Positions 36,506 to 44,654 of a DNA stretch of 64,000 nucleotides are shown here, one piece after another (position 1 is the stretch's first letter; each line of letters opens with the position of its first letter). The translations under genes were made by a program, and so were the position numbers. This DNA comes from UBA2396 sp038042175 (GTDB lineage Bacteria; Planctomycetota; Phycisphaerae; Phycisphaerales; UBA1924). The notes below the pieces were generated by a model that did no database searches, was not told the DNA's origin, and saw nothing but the letters and a program-made list of their open reading frames with translations. The stretch is taken from contig CAYHQQ010000007.1 in NCBI GenBank assembly GCA_964358855.1, positions 1 to 64,000 of the forward strand, given 5' to 3'.

Positions 36506-37900
36506 TTGAAGTCAGCATCAGCATCGCGGTCTCTTCTCGCGGCGATCACTTTCGCCGCGGCTCTGGCCCCGGTGGGTTCGGCCCAGCCCGTGCGATCGAT
36601 CAAACGCGGCCTCGAACCGGTGCTCCAGAACGTTCGACTGCTCGTCAAGCCGATTTCTCTTGGAATCCTGGGTCGCGAGGGGGAGCAGGACGAACCCACG
36701 ACTCCCCAGCATGAGCGCAGCGTGGCCCGACTGGCCCCGTTCTTTGCCCGAAAGCTGGGACCGCTGGATCTGTATGTGATCGAAGCGCCCGCCGGCGCCC
36801 TCGAATCGACCCAGGCCAGCCTCCTGGCGACGGGCGACTACGAGTACGTCACGCGCGACGAGTTCGTGCTTCCGGTGGCGCTCTCGGCCCAGTCCTTCGG
36901 CGACCCGCTCACCTCCCAGGAGTGGCATCTCGCCAAAATCCAGGCCGATCAGGCGTGGGGAACCACCACGGGAAACCGCTCGATCATCGTGGCCGCGCTG
37001 GACACGGGCGTTGATCTGACCCACCCCGAACTCATCGGCAATCTCGTCAGCGGGTACAACGCCGTGCAGCACATCGCCCAATCGGCCGGCGGACAGGTCA
37101 ACGACATCCACGGCCACGGCACCACGACCGCGGGCGTGATCGCCGCGGCGGGCAACAACGGGATCGGTGTCGCGGGCGTCTGCTGGCAGGTGCCCTTCAT
37201 GCCCATCCGCGTTTCCGATTCTCCGGGCGGCGGCGCTTTCATGAGCGACATCATCGACGGCGGAATCTGGGCGATTCAGCACGGCGCCAAAGTGCTCTAC
37301 GCCCCGTACGCGGGCGTGCAATTGCCCGGCGCCCAGACTCTTGGGATCTGGGCCAAGTTCAACAATGCACTCCTGGTCTGGTCGGCCGACAACACGGGCC
37401 TCGTGTACTCGCAGTTCGACTGGCCCGACGTGCTGGTCGTCTCGGGCACCGACAGCGCCGACCATCTCGCGTCGTTCTCGAGCTACGGGCTGGCGATCGA
37501 TCTGGCCGCTCCCGCCAAGGACATCTACACGACCACACGCGGAGGGACGTACGCGGTGGTCTCGGGCAACAGCTACGCCTCCCCGATGGTGGCGGGCGTG
37601 ATCGCCCTGGCCTGGGGGCTCGACCCCGGCCTCCCGGCCTGGCGGATGCAGCAGGTCCTGCTCGCCGCCTGCGACCCCCTGGGCGACAGCAACCGATTCG
37701 GCGCCGGTCGCCTCAACGCCGCTCGCGCCGTCCGCGCAACCTGCAGGGCCGACTTCAATGGCGATGGAACCGTGGATTTCTTCGACGCCGACGATTTCAC
37801 CCGGGCGTTTGAGGTCGGGCACATCAGCGCCGACTTCGACAGGGACGGGGCCGTCGACTTCTTTGACCGTGAGGCCTTCATGATCGAGTTCCTGCGGTAG
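36506..37900 (+). CDS. secreted S8 subtilisin-like protease with dockerin-like tail
   Basis: A 464-residue exported serine protease. TTG 36506 is the likely start, with AAGGGG 8 bases upstream and a signal peptide ending GSAQP. The catalytic triad is Asp166 (AALDTGVD), His204 (HGHGT) and Ser356 (GNSYASPM). The oxyanion Asn is probably Asn296, but its setting is SADN instead of the usual AAGN, and the common N-x-S strand before it reads YAPYAG. The C-terminal 50 residues hold two Ca2+-binding repeats (DFNGDGTVDFFDADDF, DFDRDGAVDFFDREAF), a dockerin-like module common in Phycisphaerae secreted proteins. A propeptide-like region spans about 30-130. Confidence 0.9.
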   Translation: MKSASASRSLLAAITFAAALAPVGSAQPVRSIKRGLEPVLQNVRLLVKPISLGILGREGEQDEPTTPQHERSVARLAPFFARKLGPLDLYVIEAPAGALESTQASLLATGDYEYVTRDEFVLPVALSAQSFGDPLTSQEWHLAKIQADQAWGTTTGNRSIIVAALDTGVDLTHPELIGNLVSGYNAVQHIAQSAGGQVNDIHGHGTTTAGVIAAAGNNGIGVAGVCWQVPFMPIRVSDSPGGGAFMSDIIDGGIWAIQHGAKVLYAPYAGVQLPGAQTLGIWAKFNNALLVWSADNTGLVYSQFDWPDVLVVSGTDSADHLASFSSYGLAIDLAAPAKDIYTTTRGGTYAVVSGNSYASPMVAGVIALAWGLDPGLPAWRMQQVLLAACDPLGDSNRFGAGRLNAARAVRATCRADFNGDGTVDFFDADDFTRAFEVGHISADFDRDGAVDFFDREAFMIEFLR

Positions 37901-38010
37901 AGAACGCAGTAATCCACAATTCCAGGGAGCCCGGCACCCAGTCGTGCAGGGTCCCTCTCGAACGGGTAGAATCCGACGAACCGGCACGTGCCGCGAACTC
38001 GGAGGTTCCT

Positions 38011-38922
38011 GTGCGCAAACTGACTCCCCTACTCGTCGTCCTCATGCTCGGACTCCCCGCGTGCGGGCCCATCACCCTGCCAGCGGCCTGGTTCAGTGGC
38101 GAGCCCGCCGGGCCCTCGGCCAAACCCGGTGATATCGGCTTGACCAACGTGACGCCCAACACCGCCGCACGCGATGGCAAGCCCGAAGCCATGCCCGAAG
38201 CAAGGCCAGCGGCACGCCCCGCGGCCAAGCCCGAGGCAAGGCCCGAACCCCGGGCCGAACCCAAGCCCGAGCCCAGGCCCGCTCCCGCCGCCAGGGTCGA
38301 ACCTCAGCCCGAGCCAGCACCCGAAGTTCGCCCCGCCCCCTCGGGCAAGAGCGACGCGGAACTGCGGGCCGAGGAGCTCGACCGCGCAACCTCCTGGATG
38401 ATCGGATCGTTCAGCTCCCAGGCCCAGGCCGCCCGGGACAAGTCGTTCTTCGACATCCGCATGCACACCGCCCGGATCTGGCCCCAGCGGACCGACGGCG
38501 TGTGGATCTATGAAGAGCAGGCGACGGCCGCGGCTCTGGCCCGTCCCTACCGCCAGCGCGTCTACAAAATGAGCGTGATGGCCGACGGCAAGATCAAGAG
38601 CGACGTCTACACCCTGCCGGGCGATCCGCTGGTGTTCGCCGGCGCCTGGAGCGATGTCTCCAAGCTCAACGCCATCGACCCATCGTCGCTGGCGCTCAAG
38701 GACGGCTGCGGCCTCATCCTGAGCCGGGTCAACGACGAGTACGTCGGAAGGACCATCGGCGACAACTGCTCGAGCGACCTCCGCGGCGCGACCTACTCAA
38801 CGACGGAAGTCACGCTCAACGCCAAAGGCGTGCAGACGTGGGACCGCGGGTACGACAAGGCCGGCAAGCTTGCCTGGGGCCCCAGAGAAGGCCCCTACGA
38901 CTTCAAGCGCATCCAGGACTGA
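38011..38922 (+). CDS. lipoprotein of the CpeT/CpcT (DUF1001) family
   Basis: A 303-residue protein. GTG 38011 follows GGAGG by 5 bases. The signal peptide ends at a lipobox-like LPACG. Residues about 55-110 are a Pro/Glu/Ala/Arg-rich linker (repeated ARPE/PEPRAE). The C-terminal 190 residues match the CpeT/CpcT fold: WMIGSFSSQAQAARDKSFFDI, IWPQRTDGVWIYEEQA, PYRQRVYKM, GCGLILSR, and RGATYSTTEV. In cyanobacteria this family attaches bilins to phycobiliproteins; non-photosynthetic members are common and of unknown function. No phycobilin genes are nearby, so a lyase role should not be assumed. Confidence 0.85.
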   Translation: MRKLTPLLVVLMLGLPACGPITLPAAWFSGEPAGPSAKPGDIGLTNVTPNTAARDGKPEAMPEARPAARPAAKPEARPEPRAEPKPEPRPAPAARVEPQPEPAPEVRPAPSGKSDAELRAEELDRATSWMIGSFSSQAQAARDKSFFDIRMHTARIWPQRTDGVWIYEEQATAAALARPYRQRVYKMSVMADGKIKSDVYTLPGDPLVFAGAWSDVSKLNAIDPSSLALKDGCGLILSRVNDEYVGRTIGDNCSSDLRGATYSTTEVTLNAKGVQTWDRGYDKAGKLAWGPREGPYDFKRIQD

Positions 38923-38976
38923 GCCCGCGAGCCTGAGCGACCCGGGCCGCGCAAGCCCCGTACCAATGTTCAAATC

Positions 38977-39009
38977 AAAGAGCCGAAGGGAACTTCCCTT
39001 CGGCTCTTT
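38977..39009. terminator. bidirectional terminator between convergent genes
   Basis: Perfect 16-bp arms (38977-38992 and 38994-39009) with a one-base loop. A TTTT run follows on the plus strand, and TTTGATTTG on the minus strand. It serves the CpeT-like gene and the converging gene at 39063. Confidence 0.9.
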
Positions 39010-39062
39010 TCGTTGTGCAACATGGATTCCCGAACCGACCCGTGGTCGCCGCTACGTGCCTC

Positions 39063-40043
39063 TCACTTGGGCTTCTCGGGGCTCGGCCGCTCGGCGTTGG
39101 GTCTTTCGACCTTGGGCTTCTCGGCGTTGGGCCTTTCAGCGTTGGGCCGCCTCTCCGGAGACCTGCCGAGCTCACTGCCCTTTTTGATCAGCTCGGCGAC
39201 CCATCGGTCGATGGCCTGCTCGCGGTTGGACGCCTGCTCGCCAAACTGCTTCTGCAGGCGCTCGAGCCGGACCTTGAGCGACTCGATGTCGCGGCTCTGG
39301 ATCGCCGCACGGGTCTCAAAGTGCTTGGCAACCGCCTCGCGAAGCTCGATCCGCCTGGCCTTGCCCTCGTCCGAATCGCCCTTGCCCTGGGCGATGAGCC
39401 CGCTCACGGCGTTCACGTGCTGAGCAACGGACATCGCTCCATCGATCTGCTTGGCGTAGAGGTCAAAGAGTGCGGGGTCTTCCGTCTTGGCGCGAACGAA
39501 GTCCGCGGGCTTGACGCCCAGGCGTTCGATCAGGCCGCTGGCGCCCGGGTAGCCCTTGGCAAACTCGGCCATCCGCGCCGCCAGCCCCGGGTTGGTCTGA
39601 TGAAGCAGTTCCATCATCTCGGCCCGCTCGGCTCCGGGTGGCTTGCCGCCCTGATTGGACCCCGAATTGCCCCCCTGATCGCGACCATCACGCGTGAAGC
39701 CGCGGCTCTCACGAAAGATCGCGGCCTGGATCGCGGGCAGCTCTTCGTCGCCCTTGGCTTTGTCAAGGCGTTCGCGGAGCTTGACCAGCGCCTCACGGCG
39801 CTTGTCCAGGTCACCGGTCTGACGATCGATCAACGCGCGAATCTGCTCGCGGGTCACGGGGCTCTTGGGCGCATCCCCCTCGCGGCGCTTGCTCAGCGGG
39901 CCGCCGGGCTGTTCACGCGAAGGCGTGTTGCGCCCACGCGACGGGGCGTTGCCGGACTGATCGGTGGCGGGCTGCATGGCGACCGCGGCGGCGAACAGGC
40001 CGCACACCGAGCCGATCACCAGAATGCCGCGAACCCCTGGCAT
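39063..40043 (-). CDS. secreted helical protein, Spy/heavy-metal-sensor-like
   Basis: A 326-residue exported protein (signal MPGVRGILVIGSVCGLFAAAVAMQ). ATG 40043 has GAGG 9 bases upstream; ATG 40052 is an alternative. The central part is long charged helices (TREQIRALIDRQTGDLDKRREALVKLRERLDK; RIELREAVAKHFETRAAIQSRDIESLKVRLERL), reminiscent of Spy/CpxP periplasmic sensors. The tail has degenerate PNAERP/PNAEKP repeats. It is the third gene after a sigma factor and a membrane protein on the same strand, an order often seen in planctomycete envelope-stress cassettes. The function is inferred from this context and helical pattern only. Confidence 0.65.
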   Translation of the reverse strand: MPGVRGILVIGSVCGLFAAAVAMQPATDQSGNAPSRGRNTPSREQPGGPLSKRREGDAPKSPVTREQIRALIDRQTGDLDKRREALVKLRERLDKAKGDEELPAIQAAIFRESRGFTRDGRDQGGNSGSNQGGKPPGAERAEMMELLHQTNPGLAARMAEFAKGYPGASGLIERLGVKPADFVRAKTEDPALFDLYAKQIDGAMSVAQHVNAVSGLIAQGKGDSDEGKARRIELREAVAKHFETRAAIQSRDIESLKVRLERLQKQFGEQASNREQAIDRWVAELIKKGSELGRSPERRPNAERPNAEKPKVERPNAERPSPEKPK

Positions 40044-40054
40044 GAATGTCATCC

Positions 40055-40615
40055 TCAAAGACCCGCACCCGAGTCGATCACCCCAAGCCCGCCGCTGGGC
40101 TGCTCGTTCCACGAACTCGGCGACGGCGCCGAGATGGAGTCATAGACGCGCTGGGCCTCAGAGTGCAGGCTCTCGATCTCCGACCCCAGCGTATCCCCGC
40201 CCGACGTCAGAACGGCAAAGAACTCGTCCTCAGCGGGCGTCACGAGGTCGCGCTCGGGCTCGTCGATGACGATGCTTCCGCCGTCGGGACGCTGTCCGCT
40301 GTCCACGGGCAACACCGGTGGGCGCGTCGCCCACCAGGCCAGCCCGACCCCTCCGACCACCGCCACCATCGCGGCGATGCGGAACAATCGCGTCGTCCAT
40401 TGCGAGCGGGAAGCAAACGAATACACCACCGGCGAGTCACCGTGAACAAAGGCTTCTCTGGATGCGTCGAACACCCGGGCCTCAAGACCCGCGGGGGTCG
40501 CAGCCCGATCGGCCACACCCAGGCGATCGAGCTCCGCCGCGATCGCGACGAGCTCCGCGGGCAGCTGGGTGCCCACCGGACTCTCTGGATTGCTGTTTGG
40601 GTTGAAACTCGACAT
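40055..40615 (-). CDS. single-span membrane protein, candidate anti-sigma factor
   Basis: A 186-residue protein with a cytoplasmic N-terminal part of about 80 residues, one span (LFRIAAMVAVVGGVGLAWWA) and an acidic outer part. It has no zinc-binding HxxxCxxC anti-sigma motif. Its ATG overlaps the sigma gene stop (TGATG), so the two are co-translated, which is the main reason to call it an anti-sigma candidate. The Spy-like gene follows within 12 bases. Confidence 0.65.
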   Translation of the reverse strand: MSSFNPNSNPESPVGTQLPAELVAIAAELDRLGVADRAATPAGLEARVFDASREAFVHGDSPVVYSFASRSQWTTRLFRIAAMVAVVGGVGLAWWATRPPVLPVDSGQRPDGGSIVIDEPERDLVTPAEDEFFAVLTSGGDTLGSEIESLHSEAQRVYDSISAPSPSSWNEQPSGGLGVIDSGAGL

Positions 40616-41346
40616 CACGCAACCTCCGGGACTACACCACCGCCACCTTCACCCCCACCACTCCCACCGCCATCTCCCCCACTTTGCCCCCTGCTCCGAC
40701 CCGCCTGATCCCCCGCAGTTCCATCCGCCCACTTTCCCAGGACCATCTGGAGCTTTCGCAGCGCCCGATGGTGCCTTGCGAGAAGTGTACCAACAGGTTC
40801 ATCGAGCAGATCGGCAAGCTGTTTGAACGACAACCCCCCATGGTGCCGAAGTTCGATGATCTCCCGATCCGCCGGCGGCAGGTCCGCCATCGCCTCTCGA
40901 AGCCTCTCTAACGCGGGGGCTGTTTCACCCCCCGAATTCTGCCCGGCCGCCGCCCGGGATGACATCTGCTCGGGATCGGTGGGGACGGCCTGGCGTTTGA
41001 CCCGCCGAACCTCGTCTCGAAGCCGGTTCATCGTGACCCTGAAGATCCACGATTCGAACCGACCCCTTTCGGAGTACTGCCCTGTGCGAAGCTTGGCCGC
41101 CACGGTCGCGAACACCGACTGGGTGATCTCCTCGGCCATATCGGCCCGCTTGCACCTGCTCTTGGCCAGGGCGAACACACGACCCGCAAAGAGCCCAACC
41201 AACCGACGCCAGGCATCCTCATCGCCCGCCGTCGCGGCCGCGAGCACCGCTCCAAGGTCGCCAGCCGGGTCGTCGCCCGAGGCGCTTCCCGAACCCTTGT
41301 CCGGCGATCCACCGGACGGAGGTTGTGACGACCCTGAACCAGCCAC
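40615..41346 (-). CDS. ECF RNA polymerase sigma factor
   Basis: A 243-residue sigma factor. Region 2: AWRRLVGLFAGRVFALAKSRC, DMAEEITQSVFATV, and RFESWIFRVTMNRLRDEVRR. Region 4: LPPADREIIELRHHGGLSFKQLADLLDEPVGTLLARHHRALRKL. The frame stays open far upstream; GTG 41346 is preferred because an AGGA motif lies just before it. A Gly/Ser-rich N-terminal extension and a Gly-rich C-terminal tail are unusual for the family. It starts a three-gene unit with the candidate anti-sigma and Spy-like genes, and is divergent from the DUF4286 gene. Confidence 0.88.
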   Translation of the reverse strand: MAGSGSSQPPSGGSPDKGSGSASGDDPAGDLGAVLAAATAGDEDAWRRLVGLFAGRVFALAKSRCKRADMAEEITQSVFATVAAKLRTGQYSERGRFESWIFRVTMNRLRDEVRRVKRQAVPTDPEQMSSRAAAGQNSGGETAPALERLREAMADLPPADREIIELRHHGGLSFKQLADLLDEPVGTLLARHHRALRKLQMVLGKWADGTAGDQAGRSRGQSGGDGGGSGGGEGGGGVVPEVA

Positions 41347-41491
41347 ACGCACCTTTCCTCTCGAACAACGCTCAATTCGCCAAAAAATTGCAACCGTTTC
41401 CACGCGCCGAGGGCCCTCGAACATTTCCCTCACCCGCTGCCGATCGGCCTGTGCGCACCCGAACAACCTGATCCTACGGTATCCTGCGACC

Positions 41492-41851
41492 ATGGGCCGA
41501 ATTGCATACACAGTGACGGCGATCATCCCAACGCCGGAATCGGCCCGGGAATACGTCGATTGGCTGTTGCGGGGCCATCTGGCCGAGGTTTTGGCGGGTG
41601 GGGCGTTGAGCGCCGAGGTTATTGGCCCGATCGAGAACGGCGCGAAGGCCGGGGATAGCTCGGGCCTGACGTTCGACGGAATCGTGATCGAGACCCGCTA
41701 CACGTTCGCGACCCTTTCTGCCTTTCGTTCGTACGAGCAGGAACATGCCCCCCGACTCAGGGCTGAGGGGTTGAAAAAGTTCGGTCCCGAGCGTCGGATT
41801 CGCTTTGAGCGGCGGCTGGGCGAGGTCCTCGATCGCCCGAGCGGGAACTGA
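41492..41851 (+). CDS. DUF4286-family protein
   Basis: A 119-residue protein starting MGRIAYTVTAIIPTPESAREYVDWL, with YTFATLSAFRSYEQEHAPRLRAEGLKKFGP near the end. Sequence style and length match DUF4286, a ferredoxin-like alpha+beta fold related to antibiotic biosynthesis monooxygenases; biochemical role unknown. The next sigma gene starts 24 bases downstream on the same strand, so they may be co-transcribed. Confidence 0.8.
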   Translation: MGRIAYTVTAIIPTPESAREYVDWLLRGHLAEVLAGGALSAEVIGPIENGAKAGDSSGLTFDGIVIETRYTFATLSAFRSYEQEHAPRLRAEGLKKFGPERRIRFERRLGEVLDRPSGN

Positions 41852-41875
41852 CATTGGACCAAAGGACACGACTCT

Positions 41876-42505
41876 TTGCCTGAAAAGCCCCCCACCCCCA
41901 CCCAGAGCGACGAAGCACTCTTCGAGGTCTATCGGCGTGGGGATCTGGGCACTCTGCGCCTGCTCATCGAGCGACATCAGGAAGATCTGCTCAGGTTCCT
42001 GGTGAGGCTCATGGGGGATCGACAACTGGCCGAGGACGTGTTTCAGGACGCTTTTTTGCAGGTCCACCAGTCGGCGGACACGTTTGACGCCACCCGAAAA
42101 TTTCGTCCCTGGTTGTTCACCATTGCGGCGAACAAGGGGCGGGACCTGCTTCGTAAGAAGGGTCGCCGCCAAGAGGTCGACCTTCACGCCCCGGTTTCCG
42201 GACCGGGGGGGGGGGCCGGCGAGGGCGGCCGCACGATGTACGTCGATCTGATGGAGATCGATATTCCGACGCCCGGGTCGGCCATCGAGAACGAGGAACG
42301 GGACGGTTTGGTGCAGCGAGCACTCGGCGACATGCCCTATGCACTGCGGGAGATTCTGCTCTTGGCCTATTTCCAGCGTCTCAGTTACTCACAGATCGCG
42401 GCGGAGCTCGGGATCCCCCTGGGCACGGTGAAGTCTCGGTTGCACTCGGCGGTCGCTTCGTTTGCGACCAAGTGGAAGATGGCGAACGGGGAGGCCAAGG
42501 AATGA
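41876..42505 (+). CDS. ECF RNA polymerase sigma factor
   Basis: A 209-residue RpoE-like sigma factor. Region 2 is RHQEDLLRFLVRLMGDRQLAEDVFQDAFLQVHQ, followed by FRPWLFTIAANKGRDLLRKKGR. Region 4 is MPYALREILLLAYFQRLSYSQIAAELGIPLGTVKSRLH. TTG 41876 is the likely start, with AAAGGA about 10 bases before it. Its stop overlaps the start of the next gene (ATGA), so the following membrane protein is its probable regulator. Confidence 0.9.
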   Translation: MPEKPPTPTQSDEALFEVYRRGDLGTLRLLIERHQEDLLRFLVRLMGDRQLAEDVFQDAFLQVHQSADTFDATRKFRPWLFTIAANKGRDLLRKKGRRQEVDLHAPVSGPGGGAGEGGRTMYVDLMEIDIPTPGSAIENEERDGLVQRALGDMPYALREILLLAYFQRLSYSQIAAELGIPLGTVKSRLHSAVASFATKWKMANGEAKE

Positions 42506-43776
42506 ACCCGCACGATTCGTTTGAGGGGCCGGCGCTCTCGGAGGCGGACCGGGCCGCACTGGACGCGATGTTCGAGCAGGGCGGGACGCCCAAGGCCGGC
42601 GAGACTCGGGTGGCAAAGCTTCTGGCACTTCTGGGACGCGGAGCGTGCAAGGTCGACCGGTCGCTGAGCGATGTGACGCTCGCCCGGATCATGCTCGACA
42701 CGACAAAGGTCGATGCCCAGAGCGTTCAAAGCAACGACAAGACGGGCGGCGAGCCGATCCTGTGCCCGCGTGACGCCGACGCGCTGGACGCGTGGGAGCT
42801 CGCGAAATTTGATGCCAGCAAGACGCCCGGAGGCGTGCGCGAGCGCGCCGCCCGCCACGAGACCCTGCGCGAACTGGCGACCGGCGGGACGGGCGCCCGG
42901 GGCGTGGATCCCGACCTTTCCCTGATCGAACGGACGATGTCGAGGATCGAGGCGGTGCCGACGCGGTCGCTCAAGTTCGTGCCCATCGACGAGACCGGCG
43001 GAGGCGGCGTGCCCTGGATGCGCTGGCGCGAGCTGGTCTCCATGGCGGCGGTGCTTCTCATCGCCGCCAGCGTGGTGTGGCCGATCGCGGCCGCGGTGCG
43101 CGATCGCTCGCGCCGGGTCGAGTGCACAACCAACTTCGGGACTGTGGCGTCGGCCATGTCCGCGTACGCCAACGACAACCACGAGTCGATGCCGATGGCG
43201 ACGGCGGGACTCGGGGGCGGATCGATCTTTGATGTTCGGCCGCAAACGCCCACCGCCAACTCCGCCAACCTGTACAAGCTGCCCCTCACCGGCTACTCGA
43301 AACTCAAGGACCTGGCCTGCCCAGGCAACGATCATGCCTACCGCGGGGACTGCCCCAAGGGTTCGTTCGACTGGCCTTCGCTCGCGGAGATCTCCTACAG
43401 CCTCCAGCTGCTGCGGGGAGCGACACCCACCAAGCTGACCGAGCCCGGACGCCGGGTTGTGCTGGCGGACCGCTCGCCTGTGGTCCGGCGCATGGCGCGC
43501 AACGAGGCGATCGACCCCTTCGAGAACTCAGACACGCACAGCGGGACAGGGCAGAACGTGCTCTTCAACGATGGTTCGACCGAGTGGATGACGACGCCCG
43601 TGCGCGACGGCTGGGACAACATCTGGTTGCCCAGCGTGTTCGTCGTGACGCGCGAGTTCCGCGCTCCGGTCCCATCGCCCGATGGCAAGGGTCATTCCGG
43701 CTTCGGCCAGCTCTCGATCACGCTGCAGGAAATCCCCACGCCCAAGTCCCCGATCGACGCCTTTGTCGGTCCCTGA
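42502..43776 (+). CDS. sigma-linked membrane protein with pseudopilin-like head
   Basis: A 424-residue protein translated with the preceding sigma factor. Residues 1-175 are cytoplasmic, acidic and without a zinc anti-sigma motif. One span is near 177-200 (LVSMAAVLLIAASVVWPIAAAV). The outer part begins RRVECTTNFGTVASAMSAYANDNHESMP and contains HSGTGQNVLFNDGSTEWMTTP, a close relative of the H-x9-DG motif of planctomycete prepilin-type proteins (10 residues separate His and Asp here). The layout suggests an anti-sigma factor whose sensor is a pseudopilin head. Function is inferred from gene overlap and domain order. Confidence 0.75.
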   Translation: MNPHDSFEGPALSEADRAALDAMFEQGGTPKAGETRVAKLLALLGRGACKVDRSLSDVTLARIMLDTTKVDAQSVQSNDKTGGEPILCPRDADALDAWELAKFDASKTPGGVRERAARHETLRELATGGTGARGVDPDLSLIERTMSRIEAVPTRSLKFVPIDETGGGGVPWMRWRELVSMAAVLLIAASVVWPIAAAVRDRSRRVECTTNFGTVASAMSAYANDNHESMPMATAGLGGGSIFDVRPQTPTANSANLYKLPLTGYSKLKDLACPGNDHAYRGDCPKGSFDWPSLAEISYSLQLLRGATPTKLTEPGRRVVLADRSPVVRRMARNEAIDPFENSDTHSGTGQNVLFNDGSTEWMTTPVRDGWDNIWLPSVFVVTREFRAPVPSPDGKGHSGFGQLSITLQEIPTPKSPIDAFVGP

Positions 43777-43834
43777 ACGACCATCGGCAGCGGACCTCCG
43801 GTCGTGGTATAAAGTGGGCTCACAGGAGGCCCAC

Positions 43835-44575
43835 ATGACACCCAAACTCGCTCTGATCGTTTCTTTCGTCGCCGGCGCAGGCGTTGTCGCGACCCTTCAA
43901 CCCGATGAATCCCTCCCCCAGCCCGCACTGGTGACGCCGGGCCTGCCGCCCACCGGCGCGGTGACCCCCGCACCGTCCGACGCCATCGTGCTCTTCGACG
44001 GCACCTCGATGTCGCACTGGCTCACCGCCGACGGAAAGGCGGCCGCGCCGTGGACGCCCGAGGGCAAGGTCGGCGGGTTCATGCAGTGCGTTCCAGGCTC
44101 GGGGCAGATCACCAGCAAAGAACATTTCGCAGACGCGCAGATCCACGTCGAGTTCGCGACCCCCGAAAAGGTCGCCGGCGACGGCCAGGGTCGCGGCAAC
44201 AGCGGCGTCTTCCTCCAGGGTCGCTACGAGATCCAGGTGCTCGACTCCTACAACAACAAGACGTACGCCAACGGCCAGTGCGCCTCGGTCTACGGGCAGC
44301 ACGCGCCCCTCGTCAACGTGTCACGCAAGCCCGGCGAGTGGCAGACCTTCGACATCATCTACCGCGCCGCCAAATTCGACGCGGCGGGCGCCTTGACCGC
44401 CAAGCCCCGCGTCACCGTGCTCCACAACGGCGTTTTGGTGCAGGACAACGTGGAGATCCAGGGTTCGACCAGCCACGTGGCCAAGGGACCCATCGACAAG
44501 GGCGACGGCCCCATCTCGCTCCAGGACCACGGCAACACGGTGCGGTACCGGAATATCTGGGTGCGCAAGCTCTGA
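43835..44575 (+). CDS. secreted DUF1080 (3-keto-disaccharide hydrolase-like) protein
   Basis: A 246-residue exported protein; ATG 43835 follows AGGAGG. Signal peptide is MTPKLALIVSFVAGAGVVATLQ. The DUF1080 jelly-roll shows LFDGTSMSHWLTADGKAAAPW at its start, FADAQIHVEFATP, GNSGVFLQGRYEIQVLDSY, and GPISLQDHGNTVRYRNIWVRKL at the end. The family is concanavalin-like; some members hydrolyse 3-keto-glycosides. It fits with the Gfo/Idh oxidoreductase elsewhere in the window, since those can make 3-keto sugars, but the genes are not linked. Confidence 0.88.
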   Translation: MTPKLALIVSFVAGAGVVATLQPDESLPQPALVTPGLPPTGAVTPAPSDAIVLFDGTSMSHWLTADGKAAAPWTPEGKVGGFMQCVPGSGQITSKEHFADAQIHVEFATPEKVAGDGQGRGNSGVFLQGRYEIQVLDSYNNKTYANGQCASVYGQHAPLVNVSRKPGEWQTFDIIYRAAKFDAAGALTAKPRVTVLHNGVLVQDNVEIQGSTSHVAKGPIDKGDGPISLQDHGNTVRYRNIWVRKL

Positions 44576-44579
44576 ACGC

Positions 44580-44632
44580 TCAAGAGCGGAGTTGAAACAC
44601 GGAGTTCACGAAAGGGGCACGGAGGAAGACAT
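44580..44632. repeat. half element of the CACAGAG/CACGGAG family
   Basis: GAAACACGGAGTTCACGAAAGG-type sequence between convergent genes, without a clear second arm. Confidence 0.5.
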
Positions 44633-44654
44633 CCAGAGTGTGGCCGCGCGATAG

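Noticed and set aside
38200..38340. Repetitive GCCCGAGG-type DNA in the CpeT-like gene as a mobile repeat
   Set aside because: It encodes a Pro/Glu/Arg linker with a regular codon pattern and has no copies elsewhere in the window.
40615..41526. Long form of the sigma factor starting at 41526
   Set aside because: It would overlap the divergent DUF4286 gene start, and the first 60 residues do not resemble a sigma factor; GTG 41346 has a better ribosome-binding site.
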